A stretch of DNA of 10,948 nucleotides from assembly GCA_023258655.1 (NCBI GenBank), contig JALQWO010000044.1, positions 1-10,948 on the forward strand, given 5' to 3'. Within the stretch, counting starts at the first letter, position 1. Every line of letters begins with the position of its first letter. This DNA comes from Bacteroidia bacterium. Its GTDB lineage: Bacteria; Bacteroidota; Bacteroidia; NS11-12g; UBA955. Both the position numbers and the translations under genes were made by a program. The notes under the pieces are model-generated. The model saw only the letters and a program-made list of their open reading frames with translations. It did not search any database and had not been told where the DNA came from. Positions 1-6,848 of the stretch are shown one piece after another.

Positions 1-522
1 GCAGGAACGTATCAAAACTGAATACATCAACCACCAATCCACCTTTGGTTCTGCTGCGTACATAACCGGTAACGATGGCGTCATTGTTGTGTGCTTCAAC
101 AATTTTCTCCCAAGCAGTTTCTTGCAATGCTTTCTTTCTGCTCAAAATCAACTGACCCATTTTGTCTTCTGCGATGTCGACAAATACTTCTACTTCATCG
201 CCCAAAGCCAAATTGGGAACATCACGGAATTCCGTGCGTGGTACAAGACCGTCGCTCTTGAATCCAATGTTCACAACTACGTCTTTTTCATTCATACCTA
301 CAACGGTACCCTTCACAACTTGTTTTTCAACAACCGGTTGGAAAGTAGAGTTGTAAGCATCTTCAAGACGCTTGCGCTCGTCGTTAGAATAAGACTCAAA
401 CCGGCTTCATCGGCTCCCCAGTCGAAATCGTCATGTGCTGATGCAACAGCAGCTTTGGTGTTTTTTGCCTTAGAAACTTCTACGGTTTCTTCGATGGCTT
501 GTTCATTTTTTTCGTTTGTCAA
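1..522 (-). CDS. rpsA: 30S ribosomal protein S1, N-terminal part (runs off the window; apparent frameshift)
   Basis: This is the start of ribosomal protein S1, the mRNA-binding protein of the small subunit. An acidic, low-complexity N-terminus leads to a DDFDW motif typical of Bacteroidota S1, then a first S1 (OB-fold) repeat that includes VVNIGFKSDGLV and EFRDVPNLALGDEVEVFV, then the start of the second repeat (VTGYVRSRTKGGLVVDVF). I place the start at TTG (520-522) because GGAGG lies nine bases upstream. The nearest ATG (504-506) is in another frame and meets a stop after eight codons. The frame breaks near 398-400: the family sequence needs one more base after GGTTT to read Gly-Phe-Glu-Ser-Tyr, and without it translation stops near 313. 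S1 is normally essential, so a sequencing or assembly error is the likely cause. The gene is cut off by the window edge and is divergent from the gene at 692. Confidence 0.93.
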
Positions 523-530
523 GAAATAGT

Positions 531-539
531 TCCTCCTTT
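531..539 (-). promoter_or_regulatory. Strong Shine-Dalgarno site of rpsA
   Basis: The minus strand reads AAAGGAGGA, with GGAGG separated by nine bases from the TTG start at 522. This pairing decides the start codon. Most Bacteroidota genes lack such a site, and none of the other genes here shows a comparable one. Confidence 0.8.
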
Positions 540-549
540 GATCGGGCGG

Positions 550-557
550 CAAAATTA
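550..557 (-). promoter_or_regulatory. -7 promoter element of rpsA
   Basis: The minus strand reads TAATTTTG, matching the Bacteroidota -7 consensus TAnnTTTG, 28 bases upstream of the TTG start. The implied leader is about 20 bases and contains the Shine-Dalgarno site. I see no clean -33 TTTG at the usual distance, only a T-rich run. Confidence 0.6.
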
Positions 558-601
558 ATGAAATAATGTTGAAAAAATCGATAAAAAGGCATATTTTGGA
601 A

Positions 602-613
602 TATTTGCAAATA
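602..613. repeat. 12-bp perfect palindrome in the rpsA/glycosyltransferase divergent region
   Basis: TATTTGCAAATA is a perfect palindrome about 45 bases upstream of the rpsA -7 element and 60 bases upstream of the -7 element at 675. It sits between two divergent genes, so it could be an operator. In AT-rich DNA it could also be chance. Confidence 0.4.
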
Positions 614-674
614 CTTGTTCCGTTGTAAGTTGGTTTTTTTCAATTTTCGCAATCATTCAAAACGAAAATTCTTG

Positions 675-682
675 TAGGTTTG
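675..682 (+). promoter_or_regulatory. -7 promoter element of the GT39-TPR gene
   Basis: TAGGTTTG matches TAnnTTTG and ends ten bases before the ATG at 692. Transcription would start only a few bases before the ATG, giving an almost leaderless mRNA. The upstream in-frame TTG at 680 lies inside this element, which argues against it as the start codon. No clear -33 TTTG is seen. Confidence 0.5.
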
Positions 683-691
683 CCAATAGGT

Positions 692-3508
692 ATGGCAAAA
701 TCTGTTACTAACACCGCTCAACCCCAATCTGAGGCAAAAAATAGCCCCGTAACCATCATCTCACTTACCGATTTTCAACTGTTGGTTCAGTCAATTTCTG
801 TTTCATCCGGCAATGGCGTTGAACCATCCATTTTATACGCTGTCTATGCGGGTAGCAATGCACCAAAACCCAGTGAATTTCAGGGAGCGGCCGATGCAAT
901 CGCGTCAGAAAATAAAGCAGCCTATGCAGTTGGAAAACCCAAATCCAACAATGCTTGGTTGTCTGAATCGCTGACGGGTCACAGCGATGCCGACCTACAA
1001 ATCAAATGGATTTTGGTAAATGCCGAAAGTTTGCAGCATTTGAAAACTGAGCAAATGGGATTTGAATCGCTGTTTGGTATGGCCTATTTATTGGAGAAAT
1101 CTGGCGCCAAACTGCAAATAGTGACCTTACAAAACAATGCCAACAAAATTCCGCTGACAACGATTTTCACAGCCCGTTGGCAAATGGCATACAAATATTA
1201 CGTTTCGGGGAACAAACAAATACACCGTTGGGCTTTTATGCTCATTGCCCTATTTTCTGTCGTATTTATGACCCAAATGAGCAAAACCGCCTCGATATCT
1301 GGGGATGAGTTTACTCAGTATACATATTCCAAACTGATCGCCAATTACTACCTGGATCCCATTGGCTTAGCCATTCCCATCGATACCAATGAACTCAAAG
1401 GTCAGCGTATGCCAACTTTGGCGAAAGCATTGCCAGAAATGGGATCTGATGTGGCAACAATCAAGGATCCAGACCGTGTGATGCACGTTTACGGCTCAAG
1501 TTTCGATACGTTTACAACCATTTTGGGACATTGGATGGGTGTTGAGGATTATATGGGTTTTAGACATTGGTGGAATGCATTCTTTGGATTTTTAACCATC
1601 CTCTACACGGCGCTAATCGTAAAGAAACTCACCCGGGGTAGTTGGTTGTATGCATGGTCTTCCCTGCTAATTATGCTCTTTATGCCCCGATTCTTTGGCG
1701 AGGCGATGAACAATCCCAAGGACGTTCCTTTTGCTTTGGGTTATGTCATGAGTCTTTACTATGCTTTGAAATTGTTTGGAAACGGTGGTAACTATTCTTG
1801 GAATAACCTATTGGGCTTGGTATTAGGTACTGCGCTTGGGATCAGCGTACGTATCGGCGGATTGTTGAGCGTAGCCATCTTTTTCATGTATGCTGGGTTG
1901 AAGTATATAGAATCCATCGGCTTGAAGCAATTCTTGGGATTCAAATGGAAAGGTATCACCTCCCTGTTGATGTGGTTGGTTTCCCTTGGATTAGCCTCAT
2001 ACATTTTGGGGATCATCGTTTGGCCTTATGGATGGTCTGAGCCATTCAATAACCCCATGGAAGCACTGAAGGAATTTACCAATTACTCCGTTTCACTTCG
2101 ACAGCTTTTTGAAGGCAAATTGTATGATTCTGATATGTTGCCCTTGTACTATTTGCGGAAGTATTTGATCATTACTACGCCTTTGGCCGTGATGTTGGGA
2201 ATCGGTTTGTTTGCGCTGTTACTTTATCCCAACAGAAAGAAATTCAACAATGAAATTTTCCTGATCCTTTTTGCAGCGATCTTTCCGGTGGTTTACATCT
2301 ACATCCAGAAATCTCAAGTGTATGGTGGAATCCGTCAGATACTCTTTACCCTACCCTGTTTCGTGGGAATTGCATTTGTAGGATATCAATGGTTGGATAA
2401 CCTTTTGAGTAAAGGCAATCTCAAATTGAAAGGTTGGGTATTAGCCATCGCCTTGGGACTCACGATCATGCCAGCAAAATTCATTTTTGCAAACCACCCA
2501 GTGAGTTATTCCTATTTCAATGAAATACAAGGTGGCACAGAAAAGGCTTACGGAGAATATGAAATGGATTATTATTTGGCAAGCCTCCGGCCGAGTACAG
2601 AATGGTTTTTGAGAAATGTGGTTGAGAAAAATCCCAACAAGAAATTCGAGGTTTTGTCTTACGGAATGGATCACGTAAAATATTACTGCAGAAATCACAA
2701 GAATGTCCATGTGGGATATACCCGTTTCGATGATCGCAGTGCGAAAAAATGGGATTATTGCATCTTCTACAATGCCTATTTCGACAAAGCACGTTTAAAC
2801 TCTGGTGAGTTCCCTCCAAAGGGTACAGTCTATCAACAGATGGTTGATGGTGTGCCCGCCGGCGTTGTCATTGAGAGACCCATCAGCTCCCCAACCGGTG
2901 ATTTCGATGATTATGAAGGAATCAAGGCCATCGAAAAGGATACGGCTTTCGCGAAAGGGATTGAAATGCTCGATCGGTACTTAACCAAGGACCCCAATCG
3001 CTCAGAAATCCATTTTTATATTTCCACTGCATATGCCAATTTGGGACAGATAGACAAAGCCATTACCGCTGCGGAAACAGCCCGCAAATACTATCCTGAA
3101 CACTCGCGCAGTTGTTTTGCATTGCATCAGTATTATGTCAATCAAAAGAATTACGACAAAGCCATACAGGTAATGTCTGAATTTATTGAATCTAGACCCC
3201 GCGATGGCGAAGGGTATGTCATGAAGGCCCAAGCGCAGCTCATGAAAGGAGATGCGATGTCAGGTCTGGCAACATTGCAAGAAGCTGTAGCTGTGAACCC
3301 CATGGATTACCGTGTTTATGGTTTAGGAGCCCAAGCCTATCAAATGCAAAAAGATGTGACCAATTACAATCTTTGGGTTCAAGCCGCGCAAATCGGAACG
3401 GCCAAGACACAGATCGACTTTCAAATGGGTGTTGAAGCGATCATGACCATTTACGAATCCATCACAGGCAAACCCTTGGATACGCAGAAGTATGGCTTGA
3501 GCAATTAA
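692..3508 (+). CDS. GT39/PMT-like membrane glycosyltransferase with C-terminal TPR repeats
   Basis: This 938-residue protein combines an unassigned soluble N-terminal region (about 1-170), a polytopic GT-C core (about 178-600), a soluble domain (about 600-735) and about four TPR units (771-906). Family marks in the core are an acidic SGDE (203-206) after the first membrane helix, MNNPKDVPFA (339-348), SVRIGG, WPYGW, YGGIRQILFTLP and NHPVSYSYFNEIQGG. GT-C enzymes of this type transfer a sugar from a polyprenyl-phosphate carrier to a protein, lipid or glycan on the outer face of the inner membrane. Donor and acceptor cannot be read from the sequence. The ATG at 692 is preferred over the in-frame TTG at 680, which overlaps the -7 promoter element. 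The stop overlaps that of the convergent acyltransferase gene. The GT-C assignment is firm, protein O-glycosylation is a guess, and the N-terminal region matches nothing I recognise. Confidence 0.85.
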   Translation: MAKSVTNTAQPQSEAKNSPVTIISLTDFQLLVQSISVSSGNGVEPSILYAVYAGSNAPKPSEFQGAADAIASENKAAYAVGKPKSNNAWLSESLTGHSDADLQIKWILVNAESLQHLKTEQMGFESLFGMAYLLEKSGAKLQIVTLQNNANKIPLTTIFTARWQMAYKYYVSGNKQIHRWAFMLIALFSVVFMTQMSKTASISGDEFTQYTYSKLIANYYLDPIGLAIPIDTNELKGQRMPTLAKALPEMGSDVATIKDPDRVMHVYGSSFDTFTTILGHWMGVEDYMGFRHWWNAFFGFLTILYTALIVKKLTRGSWLYAWSSLLIMLFMPRFFGEAMNNPKDVPFALGYVMSLYYALKLFGNGGNYSWNNLLGLVLGTALGISVRIGGLLSVAIFFMYAGLKYIESIGLKQFLGFKWKGITSLLMWLVSLGLASYILGIIVWPYGWSEPFNNPMEALKEFTNYSVSLRQLFEGKLYDSDMLPLYYLRKYLIITTPLAVMLGIGLFALLLYPNRKKFNNEIFLILFAAIFPVVYIYIQKSQVYGGIRQILFTLPCFVGIAFVGYQWLDNLLSKGNLKLKGWVLAIALGLTIMPAKFIFANHPVSYSYFNEIQGGTEKAYGEYEMDYYLASLRPSTEWFLRNVVEKNPNKKFEVLSYGMDHVKYYCRNHKNVHVGYTRFDDRSAKKWDYCIFYNAYFDKARLNSGEFPPKGTVYQQMVDGVPAGVVIERPISSPTGDFDDYEGIKAIEKDTAFAKGIEMLDRYLTKDPNRSEIHFYISTAYANLGQIDKAITAAETARKYYPEHSRSCFALHQYYVNQKNYDKAIQVMSEFIESRPRDGEGYVMKAQAQLMKGDAMSGLATLQEAVAVNPMDYRVYGLGAQAYQMQKDVTNYNLWVQAAQIGTAKTQIDFQMGVEAIMTIYESITGKPLDTQKYGLSN

Positions 3509-4416
3509 TTGCTGCGTTTGTGCTTCCAACGACGGTGACTCCACAGCCATATGTGGGGTTGATTTTGGATTTCCCTTTCCGTGTGTTCTGCGATGAGCCG
3601 CGTAATTTCTCCATCTGGCATGGACGATGGTTCCAAACACAAGGGCACGGTCTGTGCTTCATAATAGCCGCGTCTCACCTTCCTACTTGAAAGGTAGTAC
3701 AAAGGCATATTGAATTTCTTGGCAATTTTTTCAGGACCCATCATGAAGGGCGTGTCTTGGTGTAAAAACTCCGCCCAATAAGCGCCTTTTCCTGAGCTTG
3801 GATTTTGATCGCCAATGAATGCATTCACGGTAACCACTGATTTGTTGGCATCCAATACCCTCAGGGTTTGCTCCATGGGGATGGGATTCGCACCAAATTT
3901 GCTTCGAATGGAAAACATCCAACGATCGAATCCACTGTTGGATAAGGATTTGTAGATACACTGTACACGTTGTTGACAAACAATTTGACTCATCAAACAG
4001 ATCCACTCCCAATTGCCACAATGACTCATGACGATGATTGCACTTTGCTCTTGATTGAAGAGTGTATCATAATGATGCTGGTCCAAGTTGGCCATACGCT
4101 TTTTCATTTGTTCGGCACTGATCGACATCCCTTTGATCGTTTCCACAAATAGGTCGCCCAAATGCTTGAAAAAATCGCGTTCAATTTTTCTCAATTCCTC
4201 GGCCGATTTTTCCGGAAATGAATTTTTCAAATTCTCCCTTACAACGGCTACACGATATCCTATTAATCGGTAAAGTATGAAATTCAAGCCATCAGAAATC
4301 AGATACAAAACCGAAAATGGCAACAAACTCAATAATTTCAGAAAGGGCCACACCAATATTCCAAACGACCAATGTCCTTTGGGAATGGGTGTCCGCTTCA
4401 TTGTCAACAATTGCAT
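3505..4416 (-). CDS. LpxL/HtrB-like lipid A late acyltransferase
   Basis: This 303-residue inner-membrane protein belongs to the LpxL/HtrB family, which adds secondary acyl chains to Kdo-bearing lipid A precursors using acyl-ACP. It has an N-terminal hydrophobic anchor (about 18-52), the catalytic HX4E motif in HCGNWEW (His132, Glu137), a GDQNPSS segment (202-208), PEKIAKKFNMPLYYL (228-242) and the family's C-terminal signature IWLWSHRRWK (289-298). Length is normal for the family. The ATG at 4416 overlaps the stop of the M42 peptidase gene as TGATG, which suggests translational coupling. A second in-frame ATG at 4401 would drop five residues. The stop codon overlaps that of the convergent glycosyltransferase gene. 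The family is clear. The exact acyl chain and the position acylated are not, and a related acyltransferase acting on another lipid is possible. Confidence 0.88.
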   Translation of the reverse strand: MQLLTMKRTPIPKGHWSFGILVWPFLKLLSLLPFSVLYLISDGLNFILYRLIGYRVAVVRENLKNSFPEKSAEELRKIERDFFKHLGDLFVETIKGMSISAEQMKKRMANLDQHHYDTLFNQEQSAIIVMSHCGNWEWICLMSQIVCQQRVQCIYKSLSNSGFDRWMFSIRSKFGANPIPMEQTLRVLDANKSVVTVNAFIGDQNPSSGKGAYWAEFLHQDTPFMMGPEKIAKKFNMPLYYLSSRKVRRGYYEAQTVPLCLEPSSMPDGEITRLIAEHTEREIQNQPHIWLWSHRRWKHKRSN

Positions 4417-5483
4417 CAGATGTAATTGAACGTTTGACCAGCTTGTAACGTTTTCACCGTTTGATACATCAATTGAACACAGCTATTCACGTCATCCATG
4501 TGCACTGTTTCAACCGTAGTATGCATGTATTTCAAGGGCAATGAAATCAAAGCGGATGCGACGCCCATACCAGAATATGCAAAAGAATCGGTGTCTGTAC
4601 CGGTGCTTCTGCTTACGGCATTCCGTTGTATGGCAATTTCATTGGATTTGGCAACACCGATGATGGTTTGCAACAAATTGTTTTGAACGGCGGGACCGTA
4701 GGTGACAACAGCGCCTTTTCCGCACTTGCAATCTCCTTGTTGTTTCTTGTTGTAGAGCGGCGAGCAGGTATCATGGGTTACATCGGTAATGATGGCCACA
4801 TCGGGCTGCAAACGCCGAGAGATCATTTCCGCTCCGCGAAGTCCAATTTCTTCCTGGACACTATTCACCAAATATACCGTGAAGGGCAATGGGTCTTTAT
4901 TTTCGGATAGCTGTCTGGCTACTTCTGCGATCATGAACCCACCCATTCGATTGTCGAGTGCCCTACCCACCAAATGGGTTTCATTTAACCAAAAGCAATC
5001 GGCTTCAAACACTGCAACCGCACCTACGTGAACTCCCAAGGCTTCTACTTCCGCTTTGTTACTGCAACCCAAATCGATAAAGATATTCTCCTGTTTGGTT
5101 TCCGGGTTTTTATCGGTCCGAACATGGATGGCCGGCCAACCAAAGACCCCTTTCACCACATTTCCATTTTCACAATGAATGTTGCATCGCATGGAAGGGG
5201 CAATTTGAAAATCGGAGCCCCCGTTTCGGATAACATAGATGTATCCATCCTCTGAGATGTAATTCACAAACCAGGAGATCTCATCGGCATGTGCCTCCAA
5301 AACAACCTTGTACGGCATTCCGGGATTGATAACACCCACAGCGGTACCGTAGGTATCTACAAACGATTCTTGCACATAAGGTTTCAGGTAATCTAGCCAC
5401 AGCGATTGTCCAGAGTGTTCAAATCCGGTGGGACTTACATTGTTGAGGTAGGTTTCTAAAAACGCTTTCGATTCGGGTCTCAT
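4416..5483 (-). CDS. M42 family metallopeptidase (glutamyl aminopeptidase / endoglucanase M type)
   Basis: This 355-residue cytoplasmic enzyme belongs to the M42 family of co-catalytic dizinc aminopeptidases, which usually form dodecamers and trim short peptides from the N-terminus. The metal and catalytic residues are visible: HADE (His65, Asp67), the bridging Asp177 in GRALDNRMGG, the glutamate pair 211-212 in SVQEEIGLRG, Asp234 in ITDVTHD and His321 in PLKYMHTTVETVHMDD. GTDTDSF (295-301) is also typical. Length is usual. Cysteines at 240, 252 and 254 sit in the loop after the ITDV metal site and are worth noting, although the core ligands are intact. It is the first gene of a two-gene unit with the acyltransferase. 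No good -7 element was found upstream; the nearest is TATCATTTG, which has one extra base (5533-5541). Substrate preference cannot be told from the sequence. Confidence 0.92.
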   Translation of the reverse strand: MRPESKAFLETYLNNVSPTGFEHSGQSLWLDYLKPYVQESFVDTYGTAVGVINPGMPYKVVLEAHADEISWFVNYISEDGYIYVIRNGGSDFQIAPSMRCNIHCENGNVVKGVFGWPAIHVRTDKNPETKQENIFIDLGCSNKAEVEALGVHVGAVAVFEADCFWLNETHLVGRALDNRMGGFMIAEVARQLSENKDPLPFTVYLVNSVQEEIGLRGAEMISRRLQPDVAIITDVTHDTCSPLYNKKQQGDCKCGKGAVVTYGPAVQNNLLQTIIGVAKSNEIAIQRNAVSRSTGTDTDSFAYSGMGVASALISLPLKYMHTTVETVHMDDVNSCVQLMYQTVKTLQAGQTFNYI

Positions 5484-5544
5484 GTTTGCGAAGTTATCGA
5501 TTCTGCATTATCTATCGCCAACAATTAATCGACAAATGATAGTT

Positions 5545-5578
5545 GCAAAAAACCTTAAAATCTAATCACGGTTTTTGC
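5545..5578. repeat. Imperfect inverted repeat between the M42 and desaturase genes
   Basis: GCAAAAAACC (5545-5554) and GGTTTTTGC (5570-5578) pair with one bulged A around a 15-base spacer. It lies in the 149-bp divergent region. It could be an operator or a leader hairpin. There is no T-tract placement that would make it a clear terminator. Confidence 0.35.
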
Positions 5579-5604
5579 GAAAATCCGTAATGTCAATGGC
5601 GAAC

Positions 5605-5622
5605 ATTCAAATATGTTTGAAT
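5605..5622. promoter_or_regulatory. Operator-like inverted repeat over the desaturase promoter
   Basis: ATTCAAA-TATG-TTTGAAT has two perfect 7-base arms around four bases. The right arm contains the TTTG of the -7 element, so a dimeric repressor bound here would block transcription. The regulator is unknown. Confidence 0.5.
5612..5619 (+). promoter_or_regulatory. -7 promoter element of the desaturase gene
   Basis: TATGTTTG matches TAnnTTTG and ends 14 bases before the ATG at 5633, which implies a leader of under ten bases. No -33 TTTG occurs at the expected spacing, so an activator may be needed or the element may be weak. Confidence 0.5.
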
Positions 5623-5632
5623 ATAAAAATCC

Positions 5633-6730
5633 ATGGAGCCGAATAAAATCCATTTTAACCAAAAACAGCAGCCAGAATTTTTCCAATTGGTTACCAAACG
5701 CGTGAACGATTATTTCCAAGGAAAAGGAAAGAGCCGATACGCCACTGCGGGCATGAAACTAAAATCAGCCATCATTTTATTGCTATACTTCATTCCACTT
5801 TGCTATTTGATTTTTGGCGATGTCCAGAATTTAACGATGCAATATTCTTTGTGGGCGATGGCTGGACTTGGTATGGTGGGCATTGGACTCACAATCATGC
5901 ACGATGCCAATCATGGCGCTTATTCATCAAAGAAATGGGTTAACAACATGATGGGGGGAACGTTGAATTTGGTAGGTGCCTACAACATCAACTGGAAAAT
6001 TCAGCACAACATTTTTCACCACACGTATACCAATATCGTGGGACAAGACGAAGACATTAGAAAAACAATCATTCGTTTTACCCCAAAGCATCCCTACAAA
6101 GCGATGCACCGATTTCAGTGGCTCTATACCTCCTTCTTATACATGATTTTTCCTTTCGTGTGGATCCTTAGCAAGGATTTTGAGCAATATTCCCGGTATA
6201 GCAAACAGGGACTTTACGAGCGGATGGGCAGAAGTAACCGTAGAGCATTGTTTGAAATTTGGACCATCAAATTGCTGTATTGGCCAACGACTTTGCTGTT
6301 GCCCATTTACACATCACAGTTTGGCTATGGGCACACAATTGCAGGTTTTTTCATGCACCACTTCATCAGCGGAATTATATTGGCTTTGGCCACTCAGCCG
6401 GCTCATGTTGGTGAAGACATGGCGTATTTTGAAAGTTCAGACAACAATGGTCAAATGGAAAACAGTTGGGCCATTCATCAAATCAAAACAACAGCCAACT
6501 TCGCAGAAAAGAGCTCTGTGATTACCTGGTGTTTCGGGGGACTGAACTATCAAATAGAGCATCACCTTTTCCCAACCGTTTGCCACGTGCACTATCCTGA
6601 AATTTCCAAAATCGTTAGGGCGACATGCGCAGAGTTTAACCTGCCCTATAAATCACACCGCACATTCCTTGATGCGTTGGTGAGTCATTACGGACAATTG
6701 TGGAAATTGGGATTCAAGGCAGGCAGTTAA
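5633..6730 (+). CDS. Membrane fatty acid desaturase (acyl-CoA/acyl-lipid, COG3239 type)
   Basis: This 365-residue membrane protein is a non-haem di-iron desaturase that puts a cis double bond into a fatty acyl chain. All three histidine boxes are present: HDANH (90-94), HNIFHH (125-130) and QIEHH (307-311, within NYQIEHHLFP), with a further conserved-looking His258 in QPAHVGED. Hydrophobic segments lie at about 43-62, 72-89, 163-178 and 210-255. A glutamine opening the third box is typical of front-end and linoleoyl-CoA-type desaturases, but the cytochrome b5 domain common in eukaryotic members is absent, so a separate electron donor is needed. The ATG at 5633 follows closely on the -7 element and an inverted repeat, so regulation at the promoter is likely. 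Regioselectivity cannot be read from sequence. It stands alone, ahead of a terminator shared with tRNA-Val. Confidence 0.9.
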   Translation: MEPNKIHFNQKQQPEFFQLVTKRVNDYFQGKGKSRYATAGMKLKSAIILLLYFIPLCYLIFGDVQNLTMQYSLWAMAGLGMVGIGLTIMHDANHGAYSSKKWVNNMMGGTLNLVGAYNINWKIQHNIFHHTYTNIVGQDEDIRKTIIRFTPKHPYKAMHRFQWLYTSFLYMIFPFVWILSKDFEQYSRYSKQGLYERMGRSNRRALFEIWTIKLLYWPTTLLLPIYTSQFGYGHTIAGFFMHHFISGIILALATQPAHVGEDMAYFESSDNNGQMENSWAIHQIKTTANFAEKSSVITWCFGGLNYQIEHHLFPTVCHVHYPEISKIVRATCAEFNLPYKSHRTFLDALVSHYGQLWKLGFKAGS

Positions 6731-6766
6731 TTCCGGATTTGCAGGGCAAAGTGCAGGCCTAGTCGC

Positions 6767-6789
6767 GGATGCTGACACCATCAGCATTC
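6767..6789 (+). other. Hairpin in the 3' region of the desaturase transcript
   Basis: Nine paired bases (seven perfect pairs ATGCTGA/TCAGCAT, then one G-U and one G-C) enclose the loop CACCA. No T-tract follows, so it is not a terminator by itself. It could protect the 3' end of the desaturase mRNA or be incidental. Confidence 0.4.
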
Positions 6790-6816
6790 ACCCTGTCGCC
6801 AAAAAGACGAAGGCAT

Positions 6817-6848
6817 AAAAAAAGCCCCGCAAATGCGAGGCTTTTTTT
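6817..6848. terminator. Bidirectional intrinsic terminator between desaturase and tRNA-Val
   Basis: Seven A, then GCCCCGC, loop AAAT, GCGAGGC, then seven T. Read on the minus strand the whole 14-base stem pairs with a single G-U. Read on the plus strand the same position is a C-A mismatch. It can therefore end the tRNA transcript and, slightly less well, the desaturase transcript. Confidence 0.85.

Noticed and set aside
391..405. Programmed -1 frameshifting in rpsA
   Set aside because: The sequence around GGT TTG lacks a slippery heptamer, and such frameshifting is not known for rpsA. A missing base is simpler.
89..529. A 146-codon plus-strand reading frame
   Set aside because: It is antisense to rpsA and persists only because of the codon bias of that gene.
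313..552. A 79-residue protein starting at 552 and ending at 313 on the minus strand
   Set aside because: Its tail is the out-of-frame reading of S1 after the one-base deletion, and its first residues come from the leader upstream of the Shine-Dalgarno site.
680..691. TTG at 680 as start of the glycosyltransferase gene
   Set aside because: It lies inside the TAGGTTTG promoter element; the ATG at 692 fits better.
5533..5542. CTATCATTTG as a -7 element for the M42 peptidase gene
   Set aside because: It has one base too many between TA and TTTG and no -33 partner, so it is not listed as a promoter.
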